A stretch of DNA of 64,000 bases, from positions 226,364 through 290,363 of the forward strand of contig NZ_LUAV01000016.1 in the NCBI RefSeq assembly GCF_002078505.1. The letters run 5' to 3'. Position 1 is the stretch's first letter; each line of letters starts with the position of its first letter. The notes beneath the pieces are model-generated. The model saw only the letters and a list, made by a program, of their open reading frames with translations, had not been told where the DNA came from and ran no database searches. The position numbers and the translations under genes were made by a program. Shown one piece after another: positions 55,441-64,000 of this stretch. This DNA is from Ensifer aridi (GTDB lineage: Bacteria > Pseudomonadota > Alphaproteobacteria > Rhizobiales > Rhizobiaceae).

Positions 55441-56712
55441 TCACCGTATCAACATCGCGCGGAAATCATTGACATTCGTGCCGGTCGGTCCTGGCACGAA
55501 AAGATCGCCGCTCGCCGCGAAGGCCGACCAGGCGTCGTGGCGGGCAAGATGGGCGCGCGGGTCAACACCCGCCGCGCGCATGCGGGCGACGCTCGCCCCG
55601 TCGGCAAAGGCGCCGGCATTGTCCTCCGAACCGTCGATGCCGTCGGTGTCGGCGGCAAGCGCATCGATGCCGGTGACGCCGTCGATGTCGAGTGCCAGCG
55701 ACAGGAGGAATTCGCTGTTGCGTCCGCCCTTGCCGTAGTTGTTGCCGGAGATCGTCACCGTCGTCTCGCCGCCGGAAAGCAGCACCACCGGCTTCGTAAA
55801 CGGGCGGTTACGCGAGGCGACCTCGCGCGCGAGCGCCGCATGCATGCGGCCGATGTCGCGCGCCTCGCCCTCGATCGCATCCGAGAGGATCATCGCCTCG
55901 ATGCCGCTTTCCCGTGCCCGTGCTGCCGCCGCTTCCAAGGAAACGCTCGCCGAGGCGATCACATGCACTTCGTTGCGGGTGAAAGCGGGATGATCCGGGC
56001 TCGGCGCGCGTGCGGCATTGGAGGAAAGATGCGCCATCACTCGCTCGGACAAGGGCATAGCGTAACGCGAAACGATCTCGCGCGCCTCCTCGATGCTTGA
56101 GCGATCGGGCACCGTCGGACCGGAAGCGACGAAGGCGGGATTATCGCCCGGAACGTCCGAGACGACGAGGCTCACGACGCGCGCCGGCACGGCGGCAAAC
56201 GCAAGCCGCCCGCCCTTGATCCGCGAAACATGCTTGCGCACCACGTTCATCGCCGAGATCGGCGCGCCGGAGGCAAGCAGCGCCTTGTTGACGGCGATCT
56301 CGTCCTCAAGCGTCAACCCATCAGGCGGCGCCGGCAGAAGCGCCGAGCCGCCGCCGGAGATCAGCGCCACCACGAGATCGTTCTCCGTCAGGCCTTCGAC
56401 CTGCTTGAGAAGCGCCGTGGACGCAACGAGTCCCGCCTCATCCGGCACCGGATGGGCCGATTGCAGCACCTGGATGCGTTCGCATTTCTCGATCGGTCCG
56501 TGCCGGGCGACGACCATGCCTTCGAGCGGTCCGTCCCAGAGCCGCTCGAAGGCGGCGGCCATCTGGCTGGCGGCCTTGCCGGCCCCGACAACGATCGTAC
56601 GGCCCTTCGGCCGCGAGGGAAGATGCGCCCGAATGGCGGCGTAAGGATCTGCCGCAGCGACGGCAGCCTCAAAAAGCGAGGTCAGAAAGGACCGCTGATC
56701 GTTCAATGCCAT
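55441..56712 (-). CDS. Glycerate 2-kinase, GckA/MOFRL family
   Basis: This 423-residue protein of the GckA/TtuD family phosphorylates glycerate at C2. Motifs are VVGAGKAASQMAAAFE, LISGGGSALL, VVSDVPGDNPAFVASGPT and GGETTVTISGNNYGKGGRNSEFLL, ending NDFRAMLI. Older annotations call the family hydroxypyruvate reductase. ATG 56712 lies 5 bp after the Dabb gene on the same strand, at the end of a sugar-oxidation cluster, so the cluster may deliver glycerate to glycolysis. Confidence 0.87.
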   Translation of the reverse strand: MALNDQRSFLTSLFEAAVAAADPYAAIRAHLPSRPKGRTIVVGAGKAASQMAAAFERLWDGPLEGMVVARHGPIEKCERIQVLQSAHPVPDEAGLVASTALLKQVEGLTENDLVVALISGGGSALLPAPPDGLTLEDEIAVNKALLASGAPISAMNVVRKHVSRIKGGRLAFAAVPARVVSLVVSDVPGDNPAFVASGPTVPDRSSIEEAREIVSRYAMPLSERVMAHLSSNAARAPSPDHPAFTRNEVHVIASASVSLEAAAARARESGIEAMILSDAIEGEARDIGRMHAALAREVASRNRPFTKPVVLLSGGETTVTISGNNYGKGGRNSEFLLSLALDIDGVTGIDALAADTDGIDGSEDNAGAFADGASVARMRAAGVDPRAHLARHDAWSAFAASGDLFVPGPTGTNVNDFRAMLIR

Positions 56713-56716
56713 CGAA

Positions 56717-57034
56717 TCAGTCCAGGATTTCGAGGTCGTAGACGAAGACACCTTGGACGCCGCCATCCGCCGCCGCAACGATTTTTGCGCCGGTCTTTTG
56801 ATGTTCCGCGTCGTCGAGATAGGCGTCGCGCGCCGCCGCATGGGCGAAATCAACGATGAAGCCTTCCGCATAACCCTTGTCCATCCCGATCTCCGGGCTG
56901 CCATTTGCGCCGATATGAGTCGCGAGAAATCCCGGGAGACGGTCCTTCAGCGCCGCAATCTCGGCGAAGATCGCGGTCCTTTCGGCGTCGCCCACCTCCG
57001 GGCGGAAGCGGATGAAAACGCAGTGCCGGATCAT
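56717..57034 (-). CDS. Dabb-family (stress-responsive alpha/beta barrel) protein
   Basis: This 105-residue protein begins MIRHCVFIRFRPEVGDAER, the Dabb domain start, and contains GYAEGFIVDFAHAAARDAYLDDAEHQ. Dabb proteins are small dimeric ferredoxin-like folds, often in catabolic operons with poorly defined roles. It lies 11 bp after the GMC gene and 4 bp before the glycerate kinase gene. Confidence 0.85.
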   Translation of the reverse strand: MIRHCVFIRFRPEVGDAERTAIFAEIAALKDRLPGFLATHIGANGSPEIGMDKGYAEGFIVDFAHAAARDAYLDDAEHQKTGAKIVAAADGGVQGVFVYDLEILD

Positions 57035-57045
57035 CGCATCCTCGC

Positions 57046-58701
57046 TCAGCAGATATCGGCGCGGGCGCGCGGCCGCGTGTCGTTGCGCTCGTGCTGGAAC
57101 ACCGCCGGAGGGAGCGGCGGCAGCCCGCGGATGATGTCCGCCCCCTTCTCGCCGACCATGATCGTCGGCCCGTTGGTGTTGCAGGAAGGGACGCGCGGCA
57201 TGACCGAGCTGTCGCAGACGCGTAAGCCATCGAGCCCGCGGACCTTCAGCTCAAGATCGACGACCGCCATCGCGTCCGTTCCCATCTTGCAGGTGCCGAC
57301 CGGGTGATGATCGGTCTTGGCATTGGCACAGCCATAGTCGAACAACTGCTCCTCGGTCTTCACGTTGTTGCCCGGCAAGCGTTCCGCCAGCACGTAGGGC
57401 TCGAGCGCCGGCTGCTGCATGATCTCGCGCGCGATTTTGAGACCTTCGAGAGACATCTTCCGGTCGTGCGGGTCCTCCCAATAGTTCGGATCAATCAGCG
57501 GTGCCGCCGACGGATCGGCGGAGGAAAGCCGCACGGTGCCGCGCGAGCGCGGATGCAGATAGGCGGAGTTGAGCGTGACGCCGGCATTCTTGAGCCGGGC
57601 CACACCGGCCTCGATACCGGAGCCGAGGCCGAGATGGAATTGGATATCCGGTGAACGCGCATTCGCATCGGCATACCAGAAACCCCCGGTCTCGAAGAGG
57701 GAGGAGGCGACCGGCCCGGTACGGAAGAGCACATATTGCAGACCGGCCCAGAGCGTGCGATGCAGTTTGGCGACGCCATCATAGGTATGATCGCCGGTGC
57801 ACTCCGAGATCACGAAAAGATCGAGATGGTCCTGGAGATTGCCGCCGACACCAGGCAGATCGTGCCTGACCTCGACGCCGACCGAGCGCAGGTGGTCGGC
57901 CGGGCCGATGCCGGATTGCAGGAGAAGCTTTGGCGAGCCAATCGCGCCCGAAGAGACCAGCACCTCGCGCGCGGCCCGGATAATCTCTTTGCCTTTGGCC
58001 GTCACCACCTCGACGCCGACTGCTCGGCGGCCTTCGAGTACGATGCGCGCGACGCGGGCACCGGTGCGCACCGCCAGGTTTTTTCGATCCTTGATCGGCG
58101 AGAGATAGGCAAGCGAGGCTGAAGAGCGGCGGCGGTTGCGTTGCGTCAGCTGGTAGAAGCCGACGCCCGCCTGCTGCCTTCCGTTGAAATCGTGATTATA
58201 GGGAATGCCGAGCTCCTGACCGGCCCGGATATAGGCGTCGCATATCGGCAGCGCCGAAACCGGCATCGAGACGCCGAGCGGCCCGCCATAGGAATGATAG
58301 TCGTCGGCGAAACGCTGATTGTCCTCGGCGCGCTTGAAATAGGGAAGGACGCTGCGATAGTCCCAGCCGGTGCAGCCGTCCTCATTTGCCCAGAGATCGT
58401 AATCGACGGCATTGCCGCGGGTATAGAGCTGCGCATTGATCGAGGAGCCGCCGCCGATCACCTTCGCCTGGGTATAGCGCAGCACCCTGCCCTTCATGTG
58501 CTTCTGCGGCACCGTATGCCAGCCCCAACTCGCGACACCCTTGGTCATCCTGGCGAAGCCGGCCGGCATGTGGAACAACGGGTTCCAATCGCTGCCGCCC
58601 GCCTCGAGCAGCAGCACCTTGACCGTCGGGTCCTCGCTCAGTCGATTGGCGAGCACACAGCCGGCCGGGCCGGCGCCGGTGATGATGTAGTCGAATGCCA
58701 T
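57046..58701 (-). CDS. GMC-family FAD oxidoreductase, choline-dehydrogenase-like
   Basis: This 551-residue flavoprotein has an N-terminal FAD site DYIITGAGPAGCVLANRLSED, the GMC signature GGGSSINAQLYTRGN and a C-terminal catalytic-His region HHPVGTCKMG. It is likely an alcohol, polyol or choline-type dehydrogenase; the substrate is unknown. Its start has GGAGGAAACGGAGA upstream, and a perfect LacI-type palindrome lies 24-39 bp before the ATG, so it may head its own transcription unit with the Dabb and kinase genes. Confidence 0.88.
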   Translation of the reverse strand: MAFDYIITGAGPAGCVLANRLSEDPTVKVLLLEAGGSDWNPLFHMPAGFARMTKGVASWGWHTVPQKHMKGRVLRYTQAKVIGGGSSINAQLYTRGNAVDYDLWANEDGCTGWDYRSVLPYFKRAEDNQRFADDYHSYGGPLGVSMPVSALPICDAYIRAGQELGIPYNHDFNGRQQAGVGFYQLTQRNRRRSSASLAYLSPIKDRKNLAVRTGARVARIVLEGRRAVGVEVVTAKGKEIIRAAREVLVSSGAIGSPKLLLQSGIGPADHLRSVGVEVRHDLPGVGGNLQDHLDLFVISECTGDHTYDGVAKLHRTLWAGLQYVLFRTGPVASSLFETGGFWYADANARSPDIQFHLGLGSGIEAGVARLKNAGVTLNSAYLHPRSRGTVRLSSADPSAAPLIDPNYWEDPHDRKMSLEGLKIAREIMQQPALEPYVLAERLPGNNVKTEEQLFDYGCANAKTDHHPVGTCKMGTDAMAVVDLELKVRGLDGLRVCDSSVMPRVPSCNTNGPTIMVGEKGADIIRGLPPLPPAVFQHERNDTRPRARADIC

Positions 58702-58724
58702 TCTCCGTTTCCTCCATGCCTGCG

Positions 58725-58740
58725 TTTGGAACGTTCCAAA
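58725..58740. promoter_or_regulatory. Perfect 16-bp palindrome, probable LacI-family operator
   Basis: TTTGGAACGTTCCAAA is fully symmetric with a central CG, the usual design of LacI-family operators. It lies 24 bp before the GMC oxidoreductase start on the minus strand. No LacI-family gene is in the window; one may lie beyond the right edge with the rest of the transporter genes. Confidence 0.75.
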
Positions 58741-58789
58741 ATCTCAGGCCTGATAATCCCGATGCATCTCTGCCCAGGTGCTCAATCTC

Positions 58790-59563
58790 CTAAAGACGGC
58801 TGATTGAAAGCCCGCCGTCGGCTTGGATCACCGAACCCGTGGCGAAGCCGAATTTGCCGCCGGCGAGGCCGGCGACGATGTTGCCGATATCCTCCGGCTC
58901 GCCCCAGCGCCGCATCGGCACCAAGCCGCCTGCGATCAGCGCGTCGTATTTGCCGGAGACAGCCGCGGTCATGTCGGAGCGGATGATGCCGGGGCGGACC
59001 TCGAAGACGGCGATGCCGGTTTCGGCGAGTCTCAACGCCAGACCCTGGCTGAAGGCCGCGAGACCCGCCTTGCTCATGCAATAGTCGAGCCGCTCCGTCG
59101 AGGTCATCGCGGCCGAGACCGAGGTGATGTTGATGATCGAGCGCGGCGAAATGGCCGGCGCTGCGAGCATGACCTTCAGCACCGCCTGGGTGAAGAAAAC
59201 GGTGCCGCGCAGATTGACGCCGACGATCGTGTCGAAATTCTCAGGTTTGAGATCGAGGAAATCGCCGCGTACGACGGAGGCGATACCGGCGTTGTTGACG
59301 AGGCAGTCGATCCTGCCGAACGCTGCAACAACCGCATCGACGGTCGTCTGGTGGCCCGAAAGATCGGCAAGATCGGCCCTGACAAAAATGGCCCGCGCAC
59401 CAAATCCGGCGAGTTCGGCAATCACCGGAGCGACACCGTCCGCATCGCCAATTCCAGTGATGGCGATATCGAAGCCGCCTGCCGCAAGCGCGCGGGCGAT
59501 CCCGAGCCCGATGCCGCGGCGGCCGCCCGTGACGATCGCGACAGGACGTGCCCTATCCGTCAT
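58790..59563 (-). CDS. Short-chain dehydrogenase/reductase
   Basis: This 257-residue SDR has the cofactor motif VTGGRRGIGLGIARALAAGG, NNAGIASV and the catalytic Tyr-Lys in YCMSKAGL. The closing segment FATGSVIQADGGLSISRL is typical. It is likely an NAD(P)-linked polyol or keto-sugar dehydrogenase. Its ATG overlaps the upstream GMC gene stop by four bases. Confidence 0.9.
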   Translation of the reverse strand: MTDRARPVAIVTGGRRGIGLGIARALAAGGFDIAITGIGDADGVAPVIAELAGFGARAIFVRADLADLSGHQTTVDAVVAAFGRIDCLVNNAGIASVVRGDFLDLKPENFDTIVGVNLRGTVFFTQAVLKVMLAAPAISPRSIINITSVSAAMTSTERLDYCMSKAGLAAFSQGLALRLAETGIAVFEVRPGIIRSDMTAAVSGKYDALIAGGLVPMRRWGEPEDIGNIVAGLAGGKFGFATGSVIQADGGLSISRL

Positions 59564-61080
59564 GACCGAAGATCCTCTTTCACGATGTGGTCGGCGACGC
59601 GCAGCGCCTGGGCGGCGACCGTCAGCGCCGGATTGACGGCGGCCGACGTTGGCAGGAAGCCTGCGTCAACGACGAAGAGATTCGGGTGGTCAAAGGCGCG
59701 GCAATAGACATCGAGCGGCGCCTTTGCCGGGTCCGTGCCGATCCGGACCGTACCGCACTGATGCGACGGCGTTCGCTTGTCGAAGGCGCGCGCGAGCACG
59801 ACCGGGAAGCCCGCCTTTTTCAGAACCGCCTTCAGCTTGGCGACGAGATCGAGATGGGCCTGCCAATTGGTGCGCACCCATTTGAGCACCACCCGATCGC
59901 CGTCGACCATGACCCGGCTCTCCGGCGAGGGCAGGTCCTCGCTCATGGCGTAGAAGTCGATGCCGCGGGCCGACACCTGGTTCAACAGCCATTCCGGCAT
60001 CGATTTCATATTTGCCTTCAGGATCGCGCCGGAGACGCGGCCGAGAAGCTGGATATTGCCGAGCGGCGGTCCGCCCGCCCCATCGGACAGATAAAAGTCG
60101 TTGAGGCCGAAGGTCTTCTGATAAACGGAATCGTTGCGGTACCAGGGGCTGAGCGCGATCACCGCGCTCGAATTGTGGTTCATGAAGTTGCGGCCGACCT
60201 GATCGGACCGGTTGGCTAGCCCCGCCGGGTTCCGTTCATCTGCCGAGCGCAGAAGCAGCACGGCCGACTGCACCGCTCCCGCCGAGAGGATGACGAGCTT
60301 CGGTGAGACACTGTGCTCGATGCCATCCCTGACGAAGTGCACAGTCTCGATCGCCTTGCCGTCCGGCTCCGTGGTCAGCCGGGTCACGCGCGAGCCTGTC
60401 TGCAGCCGGACATTCGGATATTCGAGCGCCGCCGCCAGCGCCGCCGTTTCGGCATCCATCTTGCCGTCGAAACAGTTCGGGTGCGCGTCCCAGGGGGTCT
60501 TGCCCTTGGCGAGCCAGCGCTCGATATCGACGCCGAGCGGCAGCGAATAGGGGTGCAGGCCGATCTCGGCCAAACGCTTGCGGACCTTGGCGATCGCCGG
60601 CTCGTCCGGCACCGGGCCGTGCGGATAGTCGCTCGAGTGAGTGGGCTCCGTCGGGTCCTCACCGAGTTGGCCGCGCACCTGATAAAGCTGTTCGGCCTTC
60701 GAATACCAGGGCTCGAGCTCCTCATAGGGAAAGGGCCATGCGGGAGAAATGCCGTCGCGGTGCTCCATCTCCTCGAAATCCTCGCGGCGATAGCGGGTCA
60801 GCACCGCACCGTAGAACTTCGAATTGCCGCCAACGTTGTAATAATTGCCGGGGTTGAAGCCGAGACCGCCCGCCTCGTACCAGGTCTCCTTCGGCCGGAA
60901 ATGGCCGCGCTGGAAGATCGCCTGCTGGTCGCGATTGACCGGCAGGTCCTCGATATGGCGGCCCGCTTCGAGGATCAGTATCTCGGCACCGGAGGCGGCA
61001 AGGCCTGCGGCGACGGTCGCGCCGCCGATCCCCGATCCGATGATGACAATGTCCGGCCGGCTCTCCATGCTCGGGCTCAT
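59560..61080 (-). CDS. GMC-family oxidoreductase, gluconate-dehydrogenase-like large subunit type
   Basis: This flavoprotein of about 506 residues has the FAD motif DIVIIGSGIGGATVAAGLAASGAEILILEAGR and a substrate region VGGNSKFYGAVLTRYRREDF. The C-terminal block CGTVRIG...NLFVVDAGFLPTSAAVNPALT is characteristic of the GMC_oxred_C domain. It is only distantly like the second GMC protein at 57046, so they probably oxidise different positions or substrates. The ATG at 61080 overlaps the ATPase gene stop. The upstream open frame to 61263 is shadow. Confidence 0.88.
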   Translation of the reverse strand: MSPSMESRPDIVIIGSGIGGATVAAGLAASGAEILILEAGRHIEDLPVNRDQQAIFQRGHFRPKETWYEAGGLGFNPGNYYNVGGNSKFYGAVLTRYRREDFEEMEHRDGISPAWPFPYEELEPWYSKAEQLYQVRGQLGEDPTEPTHSSDYPHGPVPDEPAIAKVRKRLAEIGLHPYSLPLGVDIERWLAKGKTPWDAHPNCFDGKMDAETAALAAALEYPNVRLQTGSRVTRLTTEPDGKAIETVHFVRDGIEHSVSPKLVILSAGAVQSAVLLLRSADERNPAGLANRSDQVGRNFMNHNSSAVIALSPWYRNDSVYQKTFGLNDFYLSDGAGGPPLGNIQLLGRVSGAILKANMKSMPEWLLNQVSARGIDFYAMSEDLPSPESRVMVDGDRVVLKWVRTNWQAHLDLVAKLKAVLKKAGFPVVLARAFDKRTPSHQCGTVRIGTDPAKAPLDVYCRAFDHPNLFVVDAGFLPTSAAVNPALTVAAQALRVADHIVKEDLRS

Positions 61081-62189
61081 GCGATCCGCTTCTCGCTCTC
61101 GCGATCGAAGAACACGGCTTTGTCGAGATTGAAGGCGAGGCGGGACGTCTGGCCGGGGGCGATGCGGGCGTCGGCCCTGAGCCGCGCGACGACCTCCTTG
61201 CCGCCGAGCCTCGTGACCGCGAAGGTGTCGGATCCCGCCGGCTCTACCACCTCGATCAGGCATTCGCCCTCGGCGACGAATTTTGCATTGCGGTCCGCCC
61301 CGTCCGGATCGGTCAGCGCCTCCGGGCGGATGCCGAAGATGACTTCCCTGCCCGCATAGGCGGAGAGCGCGCCGTTATGCGGCACGGCGAGCCTCAGCGG
61401 TTCGGCATGCGGCCGCGCCAGCGTCACCGCGACTTGCGGGCCCGAGGTTTCGATGCGGGCGTTCAGGAGGTTCATGGCCGGCGATCCCATGAAATCCGCA
61501 ACGAATATATTGGCGGGGTTGTTGTAGATCTCCGCCGGCGTTCCGAACTGCTGCAGCACGCCGTCCTTCAGCACCGCGATCTTGGTTGCAAGCGTCATCG
61601 CCTCGATCTGGTCGTGGGTCACGTAGACGATGGTCGTCTTCATGCGGTGGTGCAGCCGCTTGATCTCGGTACGCATGTCGACGCGCAGCTTTGCGTCGAG
61701 ATTCGACAGAGGCTCGTCGAACAGGAAGACTTGCGGATTGCGCACGAGCGCCCGTCCCATGGCGACGCGCTGGCGCTGGCCGCCGGAGAGCTGGCTCGGT
61801 TTGCGGTCGAGCAGATGACCTATCTGCAGCATGTCCGCAACTTGGCGGATCGCTTTCTCGCGCTCCTCCTTCGGCACACCGCGGATTTCCATGCCAAAGG
61901 CGATATTGCCGGCCACCGTCATGTTCGGATAGAGCGCGTAGGACTGGAACACCATGGCGATGTCCCGCTTCGACGGATGCAGTCCCGTGACCGAGCGGCC
62001 GTTGATGGCGATATCGCCGGAGGTGATCGGCTCGAGGCCGGCAATCGTGTTGAGCAACGTCGACTTGCCGCAGCCGGAGGGGCCGACGAGCACGAGGAAA
62101 CCGCCCTCTTCGATTTCGAGGTTGATGTCCTTGAGGATTTCGAGGGCGCCGTAGGATTTGCGCAGGTTGGTGATCTTCAGGAACGACAT
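61077..62189 (-). CDS. Carbohydrate ABC transporter ATP-binding protein, UgpC/MalK type
   Basis: This 370-residue ATPase has Walker A GPSGCGKST, signature LSGGQRQR and Walker B FLFDEPLSNLD. A C-terminal OB/TOBE regulatory domain is present (residues about 240-360, with GIRPEALTDPDG). It would energise the two permeases just upstream on the same strand. It starts 4 bp after the second permease gene. Confidence 0.92.
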   Translation of the reverse strand: MSFLKITNLRKSYGALEILKDINLEIEEGGFLVLVGPSGCGKSTLLNTIAGLEPITSGDIAINGRSVTGLHPSKRDIAMVFQSYALYPNMTVAGNIAFGMEIRGVPKEEREKAIRQVADMLQIGHLLDRKPSQLSGGQRQRVAMGRALVRNPQVFLFDEPLSNLDAKLRVDMRTEIKRLHHRMKTTIVYVTHDQIEAMTLATKIAVLKDGVLQQFGTPAEIYNNPANIFVADFMGSPAMNLLNARIETSGPQVAVTLARPHAEPLRLAVPHNGALSAYAGREVIFGIRPEALTDPDGADRNAKFVAEGECLIEVVEPAGSDTFAVTRLGGKEVVARLRADARIAPGQTSRLAFNLDKAVFFDRESEKRIA

Positions 62190-62193
62190 GGGC

Positions 62194-63075
62194 TTACCCT
62201 TTCACGGCGCCGGACATCAGCCCGCGGACGAAGTAGCGGCCGGACACGATATAGACGATGAGCGTTGGCAGGGCGGCGAGGATCGCGCCCGCGAAGTGGA
62301 CATTGTATTCCTTGACCCCCGTCGACGAGCTCACCAGGTTGTTGAGTGCCACCGTCATCGGTGTCGAATAGGGCCCGGAGAACGAGGCGCCGAACAGGAA
62401 GTCGTTCCAGATATTGGTGAATTGCCAGATGACCGAGACGACGATGATCGGCCCGGAAGACGGCAGCAGGATCCGCCGGAAGATCTGGAAGAAGCTCGCG
62501 CCGTCGATCTGCGCCGCGCGCACCAGCTCGGTCGGGAAAGCCTCGTAGTAGTTGCGGAAATAGAGCGTCGTGAAACCGATGCCGTAGACGACATGGACGA
62601 GGATCAGCCCCCAGATCGACCCCGCCAGGCCGAAAATGCCGAGGATGCGCGCCATCGGGATCAGCACGATCTGGAAGGGAATGAAGCAGGAGAGGAGCAA
62701 CATGCCGAAAAAGACGTTTGCGCCAGGGAAGCGCCATTTCGTCAGCACGTAGCCGTTGAGAGCACCGATCATCGTCGAGATCGCCACGGCCGGCACGACC
62801 ATCAGGATCGAATTGATGAAGAAGGGACGAAGGCCGGTCGGCTGCACGCCGATCTGTGCCGTCGACCAGGCGGAAAGCCAGGGCTCGATGGTCCAGGTCT
62901 GAGGCAGGTTCAGCATGCCGCCCTGGCGGATCTCGTCGAGCGGCTTTAAGGAATTCACCACCATCACGTAGAGCGGCAGCAGCGAATAGAGCGCGAAGAG
63001 GATCAGCGCCAGATAGATCAGCGCCCGCGTCAGGCGATCGTGCGAGATGACGTTCTCGGGACTGGGAGCGCCCAT
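62194..63075 (-). CDS. Carbohydrate ABC transporter permease, MalG type
   Basis: This 293-residue permease has about six membrane segments. The EAA loop is ELVRAAQIDGASFFQIFRRILLPSSGP. Its ATG at 63075 overlaps the stop of the partner permease (TGATG). The substrate is probably a sugar or polyol, by class and by the nearby oxidoreductases. Confidence 0.9.
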   Translation of the reverse strand: MGAPSPENVISHDRLTRALIYLALILFALYSLLPLYVMVVNSLKPLDEIRQGGMLNLPQTWTIEPWLSAWSTAQIGVQPTGLRPFFINSILMVVPAVAISTMIGALNGYVLTKWRFPGANVFFGMLLLSCFIPFQIVLIPMARILGIFGLAGSIWGLILVHVVYGIGFTTLYFRNYYEAFPTELVRAAQIDGASFFQIFRRILLPSSGPIIVVSVIWQFTNIWNDFLFGASFSGPYSTPMTVALNNLVSSSTGVKEYNVHFAGAILAALPTLIVYIVSGRYFVRGLMSGAVKG

Positions 63076-63953
63076 CAGCGTTTTCCTCCCCGGACTTCGG
63101 AATAGAGATAGGGAATGATGATCGAGAAGATCATGACGAGCATGATGATCGCCGACGAGGCGCCGATCGCCATCTGGTTGCGGGTGAAGGTGTAGGAATA
63201 CATGAAGGTCGCCGGCAGCTCGGTCGCCTGTCCCGGCCCGCCGCCGGTGAGTGCGATGACCAGGTCGTAAGCTTTGATCGCGAGATGGGCGAGCACCACG
63301 AAGGCGGAAAGGAAGACCGGCCGCATCAAGGGGATGATGATCCGCCGGTAGATGGTGGGCGTCGTCGCCCCGTCGATCTGGGCGGCCTTGATGATCTCGT
63401 TGTCGACACCGCGCAGGCCCGCCAGAAACATCGCCATGACGAAGCCGGTCGATTGCCAGACGGCGGCGATGACGACGCAGTAGATCGCGTAGTTGCGGTC
63501 CTTGATCCAGTTGAAGGAGAAGCTTTCCCAGCCCCAGAGGTGCATCGTGTTCTCGAGCCCGATGCCGGGATCGAGGAACCACTTCCAGGCCGTTCCCGTG
63601 ACGATGAAGGAAAGTGCCATCGGGTAAAGATAGATCGGCCGGAGAAAGCCTTCGATACGGATTTTCTGGTCGAGCAGGATCGCGAGCGCGAGCCCCAGCA
63701 CCGAGCAGATGACGATATAGAGCGTAGCGAAGATCGCGAGATTGCTGATCGCCCGCCACCAGTGCGGCAAGGCCCACAGCCTGCTGTAGTTCAGGAGGCC
63801 GACGAAGTTGTAGGACGGCAGCATCTTGCTGTCCGTCAGCGACAGGAAGCCCGTATAGGCGATGAAGCCGTAGACGAACACCAGAACGATGAGAAAGCTG
63901 GGGGCGAGCACGAGCTTCGGCAAAAGCTCCTGCAGCCGGGTGCGGCTATCCAT
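63075..63953 (-). CDS. Carbohydrate ABC transporter permease, MalF type
   Basis: This permease of about 292 residues has six membrane segments. The EAA-type loop is VDNEIIKAAQIDGATTPTIYRRIIIPLMRPV. ATG 63953 is preferred; GTG 63965 is in frame but has no better ribosome site. It is the first cluster gene inside the window. The binding protein normally found upstream must lie beyond the right edge. Confidence 0.9.
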   Translation of the reverse strand: MDSRTRLQELLPKLVLAPSFLIVLVFVYGFIAYTGFLSLTDSKMLPSYNFVGLLNYSRLWALPHWWRAISNLAIFATLYIVICSVLGLALAILLDQKIRIEGFLRPIYLYPMALSFIVTGTAWKWFLDPGIGLENTMHLWGWESFSFNWIKDRNYAIYCVVIAAVWQSTGFVMAMFLAGLRGVDNEIIKAAQIDGATTPTIYRRIIIPLMRPVFLSAFVVLAHLAIKAYDLVIALTGGGPGQATELPATFMYSYTFTRNQMAIGASSAIIMLVMIFSIIIPYLYSEVRGGKR

Positions 63954-64000
63954 GTTTGTTACCACCGTATCGTTTCGTTCGTGCCGCGCGTCTGCCCCTC

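Noticed and set aside
58725..58740. GGAAC within the palindrome as an RpoE2 promoter element
   Set aside because: No CGTT at 16-17 bases downstream on either strand; symmetry fits an operator instead.

Overview
This window is about 64 kb of high-GC, gene-dense alphaproteobacterial chromosome. It looks like a Sinorhizobium/Ensifer-type rhizobium. The basis is the gene set itself: the cyclic beta-1,2-glucan genes ndvA and ndvB with an opgC-type succinyltransferase, a LuxR protein of the ExpR type between pyc and ndvA, the phaR/phaAB polyhydroxybutyrate genes, an rpoH2-type heat-shock sigma factor with an RpoE2-type promoter, and two RIME-like rhizobial intergenic elements. No plasmid replication, transfer, phage, CRISPR, rRNA or tRNA signals were seen.

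Layout. 1-3.6 kb: a TPP riboswitch and the thiBPQ thiamine importer. 4-9.6 kb: an M48 lipoprotein protease, hisC and ispA on the minus strand, mtgA, a GST and rpmF (L32). 9.7-12.7 kb: a RIME-like repeat, then phaR divergent from phaAB. 12.7-13.25 kb: an AT-rich intergenic island holding 14 GANTC (CcrM) sites in 292 bp, the most unusual sequence in the window. 13.25-20.5 kb: a Suv3-like helicase, an S4-domain protein, fdxA, carD, rpoH2 and a LysE exporter. 20.5-25.5 kb: a ChrR-type cupin, a decayed alcohol dehydrogenase, ispG, an MFS transporter and a VOC-deoR pair. 25.8-28.3 kb: a polar amino-acid ABC importer. 28.4-33.2 kb: a small membrane protein, pyc and expR. 33.5-46.2 kb: ndvA, a lower-GC orphan gene, opgC and the 8.6-kb ndvB.

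46.5-53.2 kb: a LysR regulator divergent from four genes that read as the lower lysine pathway: an HglS-type 2-oxoadipate dioxygenase/decarboxylase, a D-2-hydroxyglutarate dehydrogenase, an AmaB-type aldehyde dehydrogenase and an AatB-type aminotransferase. Together they would take 2-aminoadipate semialdehyde to 2-oxoglutarate. 53.2-55.4 kb: a second RIME-like element, then an XRE-cupin regulator divergent from an omega-amino-acid transaminase. 55.4-64 kb, all on the minus strand: a catabolic cluster with two carbohydrate ABC permeases, a UgpC-type ATPase, two GMC oxidoreductases, an SDR, a Dabb protein and a glycerate-2-kinase. A perfect LacI-type palindrome sits ahead of the second GMC gene. 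The substrate-binding protein expected for this transporter would lie beyond the right edge.

Most genes are ordinary housekeeping or catabolic genes recognised from their motifs. Start codons were chosen from visible ribosome binding sites and family length. Specific substrates of the ABC importers and GMC enzymes cannot be read from the sequence.
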